Notes: generated from the letters alone by a model not told the origin. Numbered from the stretch's first letter, positions 1-11,866 are shown. The stretch is DNA of 64,000 nucleotides from Amorphophallus konjac (GCA_022559845.1 CM040117.1:82844559-82908558), one strand, 5' to 3'. Translations and numbers: made by a program.

Positions 1-213
1 AAAATTATTGGAACTAACCACAAAAAAAAACTCAACATCAACATACCCAAATAAATAAACACCACCGAAAAAATCTCAACATAACATAGATGTTCAAATA
101 AATAAACACCACCAATAAAAAAATTCAACACCATGCTGACAAAATAAATACAAAGAAAAACACATTAACCCTGCTGATCCGTCTGAATAACATAAAACAA
201 ATATCATTAAACA
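1..213. other. A-rich 3' flank of the TNPA-like gene
   Basis: This stretch is A-rich. It contains two or three degenerate copies of a phrase of the form AAATAAATAAACACCACC, each followed by AAAAA and TCAACA. It lies downstream of the proposed stop codon of the minus-strand gene, so it would be 3' UTR or 3' subterminal transposon sequence. I see no coding potential and no transposon terminus in it. Confidence 0.5.
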
Positions 214-3200
214 TCAAGAAATATCTGGTACATCGTCAATATCCTCATCATCCATATCGTCACTGCCCTGCTCATCTCCTCTGTCGCTGCCCGCAGAAGG
301 ATCCCCCTACATTAAAAAAATAATAACATTCATTCATAGATAAAAAAATTAGTGCGAAGAAATGAGCATAAATATAAATCAAACATATCAAATTGATAAC
401 TGCAGATTTTATAGATCAACTACTAGCTTGAAACAATATTTAGACCCCCGGACCTGACCTGGGAGTTCATTTAAGCTAAGTTTATTTTAAAACTGAACTT
501 TGAGTGCCGAGCTCAAACCGGACATCCGATTTGGATTCCGTCAGTTCTGACAAGTCACTTTCATCTCCCCGGTCGCGTTGGAATGATCGGCACGGCCGTC
601 CGACCGGTATTTCCAATTTTAGACCCCCGGACCCGACCTGGTAGTTCATTTAAACTAAGTGTATTTTAAAACTGAGCTTTGAGCGCCGAGCTCAAACCGG
701 ACATCCGATTTGGATTCCGTCAGTTCTGACAAGTCACTTTCATCTCCCCGGTCGCGTTGGAATGATCGGCACGGCCGTCCGACTTGTATTTCCAATTTTA
801 GACCCCCGGACCCGACCTGGTAGTTCATTTAAACTAAGTGTATTTTAAAACTGAACTTTGAGCGCCGAGCTCAAACCGGACATCCGATTTAGATTCCGTC
901 AGTTCTGACAAGTCACTTTCATCTCCCCGGTCGCGTTGGAATGATCGGCACGGCCGTCCGACCGGTATTTCCAATTTTAGACCCCCGGACCCGACCTGGT
1001 AGTTCATTTAAACTAAGTGTATTTTAAAACTGAACTTTTAGCGCCGAGCTCAAACCGGGCATCCGATTTGGATTCCGTCAGTTCTGACAAGTCACTTTCA
1101 TCTCCCCGGTTGTGTTGGAATGATCGGCACGGCCGTCCGACTTGTATTTCAAGTTTTTGACCCCCGGACCTGACCTGGGAGTTCATTTAAGCTAAGTTTA
1201 TTTTAAAACTGAACTTTGAGTGCCGAGCTCAAACCGGACATCCGATTTAGATTCCGTCAGTTCTGACAAGTCACTTTCATCTCCCCGGTCGCGTTGGAAT
1301 GATCGGCACGGCCGTCCGACCGGTATTTCCAATTTTAGACCCCCGGACCCGACCTGGTAGTTCATTTAAACTAAGTATATTTTAAAACTGAACTTTGAGC
1401 GCCGAGCTCAAACCGGGCATCCGATTTGGATTCCGTCAGTTCTGACAAGTCACTTTCATCTCCCCGGTCGCGTTGGAATGATCGGCACGGCCGTCCGACC
1501 GGTATTTCCAATTTTAGACCCCCGGACCCGACCTGGTAGTTCATTTAAACTAAGTGTATTTTAAAACTGAACTTTTAGCGCCGAGCTCAAACCGGACATC
1601 CGATTTGGATTCCGTCAGTTCTGACAAGTCACTTTCATCTCCCCGGTCGCGTTGGAATGATCGGCACGGCCGTCCGACCGGTATTTCCAATTTTAGACCC
1701 CCGGACCCGACCTGGTAGTTCATTTAAACTAAGTGTATTTTAAAACTGAACTTTTAGCGCCGAGCTCAAACCGGGCATCCGATTTGGATTCCGTCAGTTC
1801 TGACAAGTCACTTTCATCTCCCCGGTTGTGTTGGAATGATCGGCACGGCCGTCCGACTTGTATTTCAAGTTTTTGACCCCCGGACCTGACCTGGGAGTTC
1901 ATTTAAGCTAAGTTTATTTTAAAACTGAACTTTTAGCGCCGAGCTCAAACCGGACATCCGATTTGGATTCCGCCAGTTCTGACAAGTCACTTTCATCTCC
2001 CCGGCTGTGTTGGAATGATCGGCACGGCCGTCCGACTTGTATTTCCAATTTTAGACCCTCGGACCCGACCTGGTAGTTCATTTAAACTAAGTGTATTTTA
2101 AAACTGAACTTTTAGCGCCGAGCTCAAACCGGACATCCGATTTAGATTCCGCCAGTTCTGACAAGTCACTTTCATCTCCCCGGTTGTGTTGGAATGATCG
2201 GCACGGCCGTCCGACTTGTATTTCAAGTTTTTGACCCCCGGACCTGACCTGGGAGTTCATTTAAGCTAAGTTTATTTTAAAACTGAACTTTGAGTGCCGA
2301 GCTCAAACCGGACATCCGATTTGGATTCCGTCAGTTCTGACAAGTCACTTTCATCTCCCCGGTCGCGTTGGAATGATCGGCACGGCCGTCCGACTTGTAT
2401 TTCCAATTTTAGACCCCCGGACCCGACCTGGTAGTTCATTTAAACTAAGTGTATTTTAAAACTGAACTTTGAGCGCCGAGCTCAAACCGGGCATCCGATT
2501 TGGATTCCGTCAGTTCTGACAAGTCACTTTCATCTCCCCGGTCGCGTTGGAATGATCGGCACGGCCGTCCGACCGGTATTTCCAATTTTAGACCCCCGGA
2601 CCCGACCTGGTAGTTCATTTAAACTAAGTGTATTTTAAAACTGAACTTTTAGCGCCGAGCTCAAACCGGACATCCGATTTAGATTCCGTCAGTTCTGACA
2701 AGTCACTTTCATCTCCCCGGTCGCGTTGGAATGATCGGCACGGCCGTCCGACTTGTATTTCCAATTTTAGACCCCCGGACCCGACCTGGTAGTTCATTTA
2801 AACTAAGTGTATTTTAAAACTGAACTTTGAGCGCCGAGCTCAAACCGGGCATCCGATTTGGATTCCGTCAGTTCTGACAAGTCACTTTCATCTCCCCGGT
2901 CGCGTTGGAATGATCGGCACGGCCGTCCGACCGGTATTTCCAATTTTAGACCCCCGGACCCGACCTGGTAGTTCATTTAAACTAAGTGTATTTTAAAACT
3001 GAACTTTTAGCGCCGAGCTCAAACCGGACATCCGATTTGGATTTCGTCAGTTCTGACAAGTCACTTTCATCTCCCCGGTCGCGTTGGAATGATCGGCATG
3101 GCCGTCCGACTTGTATTTCCAATTTTAGACCCCCGGACCCGACCTGGTAGTTCATTTAAACTAAGTGTATTTTAAAACTAAACTTTGAGCGCCGAGCTCA

Positions 3201-6200
3201 AACCGGGCATCCGATTTGGATTCCGTCAGTTCTGACAAGTCACTTTCATCTCCCCGGTCGCGTTGGAATGATCGGCACGGCCGTCCGATCGGTATTTCCA
3301 ATTTTAGACCCCCGGACCCGACCTGGTAGTTCATTTAAACTAAGTGTATTTTAAAACTGAACTTTTAGCGCCGAGCTCAAACCGGACATCCGATTTGGAT
3401 TCCGTCAGTTCTGACAAGTCACTTTCATCTCCCCGGTCGCGTTGGAATGATCGGCACGGCCGTCCGACCGGTATTTCCAATTTTAGACCCCCGGACCCGA
3501 CCTGGTAGTTCATTTAAACTAAGTGTATTTTAAAACTGAACTTTGAGCGCCGAGCTCAAACCGGACATCCGATTTGGATTCCGCCAGTTCTGACAAGTCA
3601 CTTTCATCTCCCCGGCTGTGTTGGAATGATCGGCACGGCCGTCCGACTTGTATTTCCAATTTTAGACCCTCGGACCCGACCTGGTAGTTCATTTAAACTA
3701 AGTGTATTTTAAAACTGAACTTTTAGCGCCGAGCTCAAACCGGACATCCGATTTAGATTCCGCCAGTTCTGACAAGTCACTTTCATCTCCCCGGTTGTGT
3801 TGGAATGATCGGCACGGCCGTCCGACTTGTATTTCAAGTTTTTGACCCCCGGACCTGACCTGGGAGTTCATTTAAGCTAAGTTTATTTTAAAACTGAACT
3901 TTGAGTGCCGAGCTCAAACCGGACATCCGATTTGGATTCCGCCAGTTCTGACAAGTCACTTTCATCTCCCCGGCTGTGTTGGAATGATCGGCACGGCCGT
4001 CCGACTTGTATTTCCAATTTTAGACCCTCGGACCCGACCTGGTAGTTCATTTAAACTAAGTGTATTTTAAAACTGAACTTTTAGCGCCGAGCTCAAACCG
4101 GACATCCGATTTAGATTCCGCCAGTTCTGACAAGTCACTTTCATCTCCCCGGTTGTGTTGGAATGATCGGCACGGCCGTCCGACTTGTATTTCAAGTTTT
4201 TGACCCCCGGACCTGACCTGGGAGTTCATTTAAGCTAAGTTTATTTTAAAACTGAACTTTGAGTGCCGAGCTCAAACCGGACATCCGATTTGGATTCCGT
4301 CAGTTCTGACAAGTCACTTTCATCTCCCCGGTCGCGTTGGAATGATCGGCACGGCCGTCCGACTTGTATTTCCAATTTTAGACCCCCGGACCCGACCTGG
4401 TAGTTCATTTAAACTAAGTGTATTTTAAAACTGAACTTTTAGCGCCGAGCTCAAACCGGGCATCCGATTTGGATTCCGTCAGTTCTGACAAGTCACTTTC
4501 ATCTCCCCGGTTGTGTTGGAATGATCGGCACGGCCGTCCGACTTGTATTTCAAGTTTTTGACCCCCGGACCTGACCTGGGAGTTCATTTAAGCTAAGTTT
4601 ATTTTAAAACTGAACTTTGAGTGCCGAGCTCAAACCGGGCATCCGATTTGGATTCCGTCAGTTCTGACAAGTCACTTTCATCTCCCCGGTCGCGTTGGAA
4701 TGATCGGCATGGCCGTCCGACTTGTATTTCCAATTTTAGACCCCCGGACCCGACCTGGTAGTTCATTTAAACTAAGTGTATTTTAAAACTGAACTTTTAG
4801 CGCCGAGATCAAACTGGGCATCCGATTTGGATTCCGTCAGTTCTGTCAAGTCACTTTCATCTCCCCGGTCGCGTTGGAATGATTGGCACGGCCGTCCGAC
4901 CGGTATTTCAAATTTTAGACCCCCGGATTTTCTCAATTATTCTGAAGTAAATGAGTTTTAAAATTAATAATGAACATAATTGAGTAATTCCATCAAAATA
5001 AAAACTTGGCTAGAGACTCACCTGTGCGGGCTGTGCTGTGGTGGTGGTTGATTTCTGAGGGACCATTCCGCTCTGGGAGAGGAGGCCACTAATTGCCTGC
5101 AAGAATACTGACACTTGGCTAGAGATCTCTTGCTGGAAATGCTGCTGCTGCCGCTGCATATCAGAAATCTGCGATCGGACCATGTCCATCATGTCGCTGG
5201 CAGAAGCGCTGGGGGCAACGGAAGGTATAGTGAAGGCACTGCCACTGGAAGAAGTATAGCTAGAACTCGCACACGCTGATGTCACCGCGCTTGCGTCTAG
5301 GCTCTCCCCAAAACCATATATTCGGCCTTTCTTCGGTACGCCAGCTGCTGCCACCCACTCCACCGGATCGAACTCCGGCTGCTGCGTGTCTCCCTCCCCG
5401 TACTTCTCTGTCACTGCTTTGCTATATGTTTCCTACAAATTGAATAAAATAACTAGTCAATTTCATATGAATTACATGCCGATTTAAATGAACGGTACAA
5501 GTTACATATGTAGATAAACTTACCGCTGCTGACTTAGCTGTGTCACTCACAAAATCATTAGTCCCCTTCTTTTTGTGTGTTCTGTCGAACACCTCGAGGA
5601 ACGACGGAGGTCGATTAAGCTCCACAGCCTGTTATACAATTCATAGTAAAAAAAAGTCAAATATTGGGATAAATTGTAAGAAGATAAATTGGTATATTAC
5701 TTACCAATTTTTGTTTATGAGCCGCATAAGAGATGGACCCACTCGTATGCAAATTTGAACCTGGTTTTGACGCCCTGTTTGCTTTGGCTTTTTCGGACTT
5801 TTCTATCCACTTGGGGTCGGCAAAATGGTCACAAGATATCTCCCAATCCTCCTGCCTCATCCATAGAGGGCGATGCGCCTTCCACAATTGTCGGTCTTCA
5901 CTCCCCCCACTCAATTTTTTAGCGTGTGCTCGGGCCTCATGTATTTTCCTCTTGTAACTTGAGAGCATAGTAGACTCCCAGGCACGACGACATCTCGCCG
6001 CGTCATGTCCACATGTGAATTGAAAAGACCGCTGTAAATCAATTGCTTTTCACACTTAGTATAAAGTTGTAAATAGACTTTGGGAAATACTTGAATTAAA
6101 TGACGTAATTACTTACTAAGAACATGTTGTACAATGAATCGCGGACGGACATCGGAAAATCTCTGAAAGTGGAAGCTGCCCCGGGCACATGTGCCAACAT

Positions 6201-7562
6201 GAGTTCGGTGGAATGATGGACAGCGCCGTGGGGTTCAAATTTCATACTGCAATTGCAAATGTCAAAATATTCATATTACACAGTTGAGGGCTAATTAATG
6301 TAATATAACCTTATAGATTTACCCGGATACCCAACACGGGCGACGTCTATCATGGGTCGTGCCTCCCTCGTGACAACTGCCGACATCGTCAAGGGGCTGA
6401 CTGGTGGGGGTGGGCCCTGTACAAGTGGGAGGTGGTGGGAGGGCACTGAGACCTGCAAGAATTTATTGTCATGTGGAGTGATACATATACTGCGAACATA
6501 TAATTAAAATATACATACCTGCAGCGGGAGGTGGTGGGGTTGGCGTATGCACAACATGTGGGAGGCCACTGAGACCTGCAAGAATTTATTGTCATGTGGA
6601 GTGATACATATACTGCGAACATATAATTAAAATATACATACCTGCAGCGGGAGGTGGTGGGGTTGGCGTATGCACAACATGTGGGAGGCCACTGAGACCT
6701 GCAAGAATTTATTGTCATGTGGAGTGATACATATACTGCGAACATATAATTAAAATATACATACCTGCAGCGGGAGGTGGTGGGGTTGGCGTATGCACAA
6801 CATGTGGGAGGCCACTGAGACCTGCAAGAATTTATTGTCATGTGGAGTGATACATATAATGCGAACATATAATTAAAATATACATACCTGCAGCGGGAGG
6901 TGGTGGGGGTGGCGTATGCACAACAGGTGGGAGGCCACAGAGACCTGCAAGAATTTATTGTCATGTGGAGTGATACATATAATGCGAACATATAATTAAA
7001 ATATACATACCTGCAGCGGGAGGTGGTGGGGGTGGCGTATGCACAACAGGTGGGAGGCCACTGAGACCTGCAAGAATTTATTGTCATAAGTAGAACAAAT
7101 ATTGAAGAATTTAAATTAAAATATACATACATGATCCTCGAGTCTTTTTGCCACTGAGACCTGCAAGAATTTATTGTCATGTGGAGTGATACAAATATTG
7201 CGAACATATAATTAAAATATACATACCTGCAGCGGAAGGTGGTGGGAGTGGCGTATGCACAACAGGTGGGAGGCCACTGAGACCTGCAAGAACTTATTTT
7301 CATAAGTAGAACAAATGTTCAAGAATTTAAATTAAAATATACATACCTGTAGCGGGAGGTGGTGGCGTATGTACAAGTGGTGGTGAGCCGACACTTGCAC
7401 CTATAAATAAATTCTTTTAAGTTTGTAAATAAATAAAATATTTATATAGCTAACTTATTGATCAAATATACCTGTGTCTGAAGAAGATGGTAGCGAGGAG
7501 ATAGTAGTGCCCCTCTCACTGCTAGATCTCCTCCCACCCCTACTACGACCTCCTCGCACCAT
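214..7562 (-). CDS. TNPA-like CACTA protein with Transposase_24 (Ptta/En/Spm) domain, 15-exon model
   Basis: I built the model by matching GT/AG borders and reading phase. Exons on the minus strand: 7562-7472, 7400-7347, 7283-7227, 7160-7131, 7067-7011, 6944-6888, 6821-6765, 6698-6642, 6575-6519, 6452-6323, 6246-6117, 6031-5705, 5628-5524, 5432-5022 and 306-214. Every junction keeps phase and the total is 1713 nt, or 570 codons plus TGA. The start (MVRGGRSRGGRRSS) is basic. Exons 2-10 encode proline-rich repeats of the type GLSGLPHVVHTPTPPPPAA. Exons 11-14 carry the Transposase_24 signature: MKFEPHGAVHHS, DPKWIEKSEKAK, FLEVFDRTHKKKG, then GVPKKGRIYGFGE. A glutamine-rich coiled coil (MVRSQISDMQRQQQHFQQE) follows. 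The last exon adds an acidic tail, SDDMDDEDIDDVPDIS. Such proteins are thought to bind subterminal repeats and assist the TNPD transposase. The gene starts 125 bp after the TNPD stop. The use of the distant last exon is inferred from phase and borders; without it the reading would stop soon after 5022. Confidence 0.75.
441..4927. repeat. Satellite array, 25 tandem copies of a 179-bp unit, inside the last TNPA-like intron
   Basis: Units start at 441, 620, 799, 978, 1157 and so on to 4916, giving 25 copies of exactly 179 bp with no length change. A typical unit opens TAGACCCCCGGACC, passes AGTTCATTTAA and ACTGAACTTT, then GAGCTCAAACCGG, GATTCCGTCAGTTCTGACAA and TCCCCGGTCGCGTTGG, and ends GGCACGGCCGTCCGAC. 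It is rich in CpG and in short palindromes (GTCAGTTCTGAC, GAGCTC, ACGGCCGT). At least two variants alternate: one with CCTGACCTGGGAG...AGCTAAGTTTATT (units 1, 5, 9, 11, 20, 22, 24) and one with CCCGACCTGGTAG...AACTAAGTGTATT. The last copies (from 4800) are slightly more diverged. The array lies within the intron bounded by a donor at 5021 and an acceptor at 307. Confidence 0.97.
6448..7347 (-). repeat. Tandem array of complete exon-plus-intron units (123 bp) in the TNPA-like gene
   Basis: The phrase GAGACCTGCAAGAA recurs on the plus strand at 6448, 6571, 6694, 6817, 6940, 7063, 7156 and 7279. The period is 123 bp, with one 93-bp variant. On the minus strand each unit reads TTCTTGCAG, then a 57-nt exon, then GTATGTATATTTT, a 66-nt intron in all. 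Exon ends are all phase 1 and each exon is a multiple of three (57 or 30 nt), so adding or losing units never breaks the frame. Because 123 is itself a multiple of three, a 304-codon open frame also runs straight through introns and exons. That frame does not connect to the neighbouring exons. Confidence 0.85.
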
Positions 7563-7687
7563 TTCCTTATTAATAACAAAACAATTAATACATATTAATC
7601 CACAATTATATAAGGCTAGACAAATGTTATTTAAAATTATGCTTAAAAGTAAGAATCTTCTTACTAAATTATCAAAACATGCCTCCC

Positions 7688-10600
7688 TCATGTTGATATA
7701 TCTAGCTCAACTTCATCATCTTCGTCATCCATAGTAGTCTCATGAGATTCAAAATCTTCATCTTCATCTGATTCTTCCTCCCCTCTAACATCAACATTTA
7801 GCTCCGTCGGATCGACTTCTTCCACGCCATCTCGCGTACGTAATGACAGTGGCTCATCAGATTCGTCCATATTAAACCTAGAGGAACCGACAACGCCAAC
7901 TTCGTCTGATTGATAATATTCAGCACGAGCAACCTCTGAGACATCTCCACTCATAGTTAACTCATAAGTGGGAAAGAGTTTTGAGTTAACCCTGCAAACT
8001 GCCCACCAATCTCTATTCTTGGATGATGGATAGCTTGAATAGTACACTTGCTGGGCTTGTGCGGCTAAAATGAACGGTTCATAGGTCTTAAGTTTAAACC
8101 TATGCTTGACATTGACAATCCCATAATTTGTGTCATGTAGAACAGAATTAGGATCAAACCATTGACACTTAAATATATATACATGATTGTCTTGTCCCAA
8201 ATACTGAAGTTCTAAGACTTCTTCAATAATACCATAGTAGTCCAATTCCATTTCATTGTATAAATTTCCCTTCACACATACGCCGCTGTTCATCGTAGAC
8301 TTATTTCGCCCATAATCCCTTGTATGAAATTTGTATCCATTCACAATATATCCCGGATAGGCACGTGTCTGGTTCGAGGGGCCATAACTTATCTGTTGTA
8401 CTCTTTGATCAGTAATGAGACCTTGTTCAACCTATATTCAAATTAGAGTAGTTAAAATAATAACAATTACCTCAACATACGTAAATACAAACATATATAT
8501 TCAGAGTTCACACTAACTCGGTTTCTTAGCCATTTGGAAAAAAACTTGTCGCGTTCTTTTTCAATCTCCACATCCTGGATATTTGGACATTTTTCAGCTA
8601 ATTCTGAATCAAATTGTCTGCAATATAAATGTAGCACCCCGTAAAAAAAATGATTAAAAAAATTGATAAAGCCAATGTATAGACTTTGTGAAGTCAATGT
8701 TGTATAGACTTTGAGGAAGCCAATGTATAGACTTTGAGGAAGCCAATGTATAGACTTTGTGAAGTCAATGTTGTATAGACTTTGAGGATGTATAGACTTA
8801 TGGAGTTGCTGGAAATGTGAATTAATATCTTACTCAACATAAGGTTCAATCTCGAGGCAATTCAAAAGAATATATATCTCAGCGGCGTGCAACTCTCTAT
8901 CTTCGAGCGTGCGAGTCAAGCAACGTCCGAACGCACGTCCAGGATGTTTAAATATGGAGAGCCGATCGGACGATTCATCCACTCCCCCATCATCATTACG
9001 TGGAGGTCGAGTACGACGAGTTTGAATCTCTGGCTCAAAGTACATAGAACAGAAGTTCGAAATTTCTTCAAGAATGTATGCCTCAGCAATCGAACCCTCC
9101 ACCTGTGCCTTGTTGCGAACTTTCATTTTTAATTCATGCATGCACCTACAACAACAAGTCAGATGGCAACAAAATGTAGCGGCTATGGACGACTTATAAG
9201 TTAACAAAAATTGTCACATACCTCTCAAATGGATACATCCATCGAAATTGTACTGGACCTCCGACGATAGCCTCATATGGCAAATGAACTACCAGGTGCT
9301 CCATCGAATCAAAGAATGCCGGAGGAAATATCTTCTCTAGCTTGCAAATGGTTGTGACAACATCTTGTTCGATAGTTTGTACATCCCGAAGTCTGAGTTC
9401 AGATGCACATAAAATCTTGAAAAATTGACTCATCTCAGCTAGTGCTCCCCATATCTGCTTTGGCAACAAATCACGAAATGCAATGGGCAGTAGCCTCTCC
9501 ATGAACACATGACAGTCGTGACTTTTCATACCATATATTTTCCCCTCATTAACATTCACACAACGGGCTATGTTGGATGCATATCCATCTGGGAATCTCA
9601 GTTGTTTCAACCACTGGCATACTTCCTTGATCTGTGTATCATGAAGCACATAAGTTGCTTTAGGCTGCACAGTTTTGCCATTGACACTTTGTAGTTCCAA
9701 TTCTGGACGTCTACAAAGCATCTTTAAATCCATACGTGCTTTGGCGTTGTCCTTTGTTTTCCCTTTAACATTCATGATCGTATTGAACACATTATCAAAA
9801 AAATTCTTCTCGGTATGCATGACATCCAGATTGTGTCGTACAAGAAGAGTTGACCAATAAGGTAATTCCCAAAAAATGCTTTTCTTGACCCAGTTGTGAT
9901 CCTTTCCAAAATTAGGGAGTTGCCGTGTGCTACCAGACAATTGAACTACATCTGGTAAATTGTGCACCCGTGACGCCATATGTAGACCCGACACCCGTTG
10001 CAAGTCAGCTTCATCCATTTCAACAGTATTTTTTTTAAACGAGTCTTTTTGCCTTCGAAAAGGATGGTCACTTGGTAGCAACCGCCGATGGCAATCAAAC
10101 CAGCAGCTTTTCCCCCCATGTTTCAATACAAATGATTTGGTATCTTCCATACAGTAAGGACATGCTAGCCTCCCATGTGTGCTCCAACCAGATAGCATTC
10201 CATATGCAGGGAAGTCACTTATTGTCCACATCAGTGCAGCCTTCATAATAAAATTTTTCTTCCTATATGCATCATAAGTAACAACTCCATCAGTCCATAA
10301 AACTTTGAGCTCATCAATCAACGGCCTGAGATATATGTCCAAATTTTTTCCGGGACTTTTTGGACCAGGAATTACTAGGGACAAAAACAGATTTTCTCGC
10401 TTCATGCACATGTGCGGCGGAAGGTTGTACGGTGTCATGAACACTGGCCAACAAGAATAAGCTGCCACTGAACCACCGAATGGATTAAAGCCATCTGTGC
10501 ATAAACCCAATCGAACATTACGTGACTCCCTTGAAAAGGCAAGATGAGTACGACTAAAGTGAGTCCAAGCTTCACCATCGGCAGGATGACTGATTATATC

Positions 10601-11456
10601 ATCGGCACGACGTACTCTTTCGGTGTGCCATGTCATATGCCGAGCCGTCTTTGAGGACATATACAGTCGCTGCAGCCTAGGCACAAGAGGGAAGTATCGC
10701 AACGCCTTGTAAGGTACATCTTTTGCCTTTGAATTGACCCCCCCCCTTAGGTTTGAATCTGTCATGGCCACAAACTGAACATGATATCTTATCTGCATCA
10801 TCTTTGTAATATAACATACAATGATTCGGACATGCATCTATTTTCACATATCCAAGTCCTAAGTCATTGACCATCTTTTTTGCACGGTAAAAAGTTTCTG
10901 GCAACTTCTCGTCTCGAGGTAACATACTCTTGATCAAGAGGAGGAGACGGTCAAAACAAGTCTCACTGATGTGAAATTCAGATTTCAAGTTCAACAACTG
11001 TGACACTGCAGACAATCGAGTGTGATTTTCACAACCATCCCACAGCGGCTCATCAGCATCCCTAAGTAGTTCATAAAATCTTCCGGCTATCTTATTCGGC
11101 ACTTCATCGTGAATATTAAAACTAGGACCAGCAGCATCTACAACCATATCCACGTACCCACTTGTGCCTGCAATATTGTCGGGCTCATACCTCCCGAATT
11201 GCTCACCATGACACGTCCAATTCGTATAACCATCCACGAACCCTTTCGTGTACAAATGATGTTGCACATCCCATGTTGAACACCACCTCAAGTTTCTACA
11301 ACTTGAACAAGGGCAACGAATGTGACCGTCGCGATCTATTGCTGCATTTGGATTCCCCAATGCAAATTGAATGAAACTCTCAACCCCAAGCTTAAAGTCA
11401 TCTGACACCACCCGGTCAACTATTCTACGATACATCCATGAACGATCTGTCGACAT
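7688..11456 (-). pseudogene. TNPD-type CACTA transposase, four exons, one frameshift in a G9 run
   Basis: This gene would encode the main transposase that cuts and joins CACTA ends. Exons on the minus strand: 11456-9222, 9145-8834, 8617-8518 and 8431-7688. Domains in order: an N-terminal Transpos_assoc region (STDRSWMYRRIV, with cysteines in CPCSSCRNLRWC), a zinc-binding CSVCGHDRFKP stretch, the Transposase_21/tnp2 core (LCTDGFNPFG, ACPYCMEDT, HNLDVMHTEKNFFDN), a DUF4218-like part (RWMYPFER, then VEGSIAEAYILEEISNFCSMYF), a DUF4216-like part (FKCQWFDPNSVLHDTNYGIV) and an acidic tail ending DDEVELDIST. After KPKGG a run of nine G (10738-10746) shifts the frame. Total exon length returns to phase only if one G is discounted, giving a size near the usual 1100 residues. 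Allele change, assembly error or slippage cannot be told apart here. No other break was seen. Confidence 0.88.
8674..8800. repeat. Short tandem repeat in the second TNPD intron
   Basis: The phrase GTATAGACTTTG recurs five times, and a sixth copy (GTATAGACTTAT) closes the array. The repeats are spaced about 23 to 31 bp apart, with alternating tails GAGGAAGCCAAT and TGAAGTCAATGTT. The repeats fill most of the intron between the exons ending at 8834 and starting at 8617. A slippage origin is likely; no function is evident. Confidence 0.85.
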
Positions 11457-11610
11457 TTTGCCTGCACCCAATAAATGACAATACACATCCTAACTTTCAA
11501 ATCATTACTCATAATATTACACCCGACCCTTTCCTCACATCGTTCATCATAGACCATTTGCAGTTGGAAGAGGAATATTGATTAGATTATCACTTTTTAA
11601 CCCATCCATG
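11457..11610. other. Upstream region next to the TNPD start codon
   Basis: This AT-rich stretch immediately precedes the TNPD start on the minus strand and should be 5' UTR or an intron. No motif was recognised in it. The foldback described next begins at its right end. Confidence 0.4.
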
Positions 11611-11866
11611 AAGGTTTGATCGCACAATCACTTACTATATGTGCTGCACGATTTGCTAAAAATTTCGGCATCATCTCCCCACACTTCTCCGATATACCAA
11701 ATATATTTATTGATTTTGAAATTTTCTTAAACACTTACAAGTAAGTGGTTAAGAAAACACTCAAAATCAATAATGGTATATCAGAGAAGAGTGAGGAGAC
11801 GCAACCGAAATTCTCAACAAACCATACAAACATATATAGTAAATGACTGCCTAAGTGCGATCAAAC
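11611..11866. repeat. Long foldback (imperfect inverted repeat, arms about 120 bp)
   Basis: The left arm runs from GTTTGATCGCAC (near 11612) to ACACTTA (11737) and pairs with a right arm from TAAGTGGTTAAG (11742) to GTGCGATCAAAC (11866). The turn is only about four bases. Matching blocks, read outward to inward, are GTTTGATCGCAC, CTTACTATAT/TTTACTATAT, AATTTCGG, GATATACCA, ATTGATTTTG and TTCTTAA, separated by mismatches and small gaps. The structure lies about 150 bp upstream of the transposase start codon. If transcribed it would fold into one long hairpin of the kind that feeds small RNA production. It could be a MITE or an inverted duplication; no terminal repeat plus target duplication was found. 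Confidence 0.85.

Noticed and set aside
441..4927. CRISPR-like or centromeric array
   Set aside because: Units are full-length tandem repeats without spacers, in a eukaryotic genome. A centromeric role cannot be judged, since the array sits inside a transposon intron.
4776..4961. 61-codon frame at the end of the satellite
   Set aside because: It is formed by the last satellite unit plus intron sequence and has no independent support.
6389..7303. A 304-codon minus-strand open frame made of 41-residue repeats
   Set aside because: The 123-bp unit is a multiple of three, so one frame stays open by arithmetic. The spliced reading joins all neighbouring exons in phase and this frame does not.
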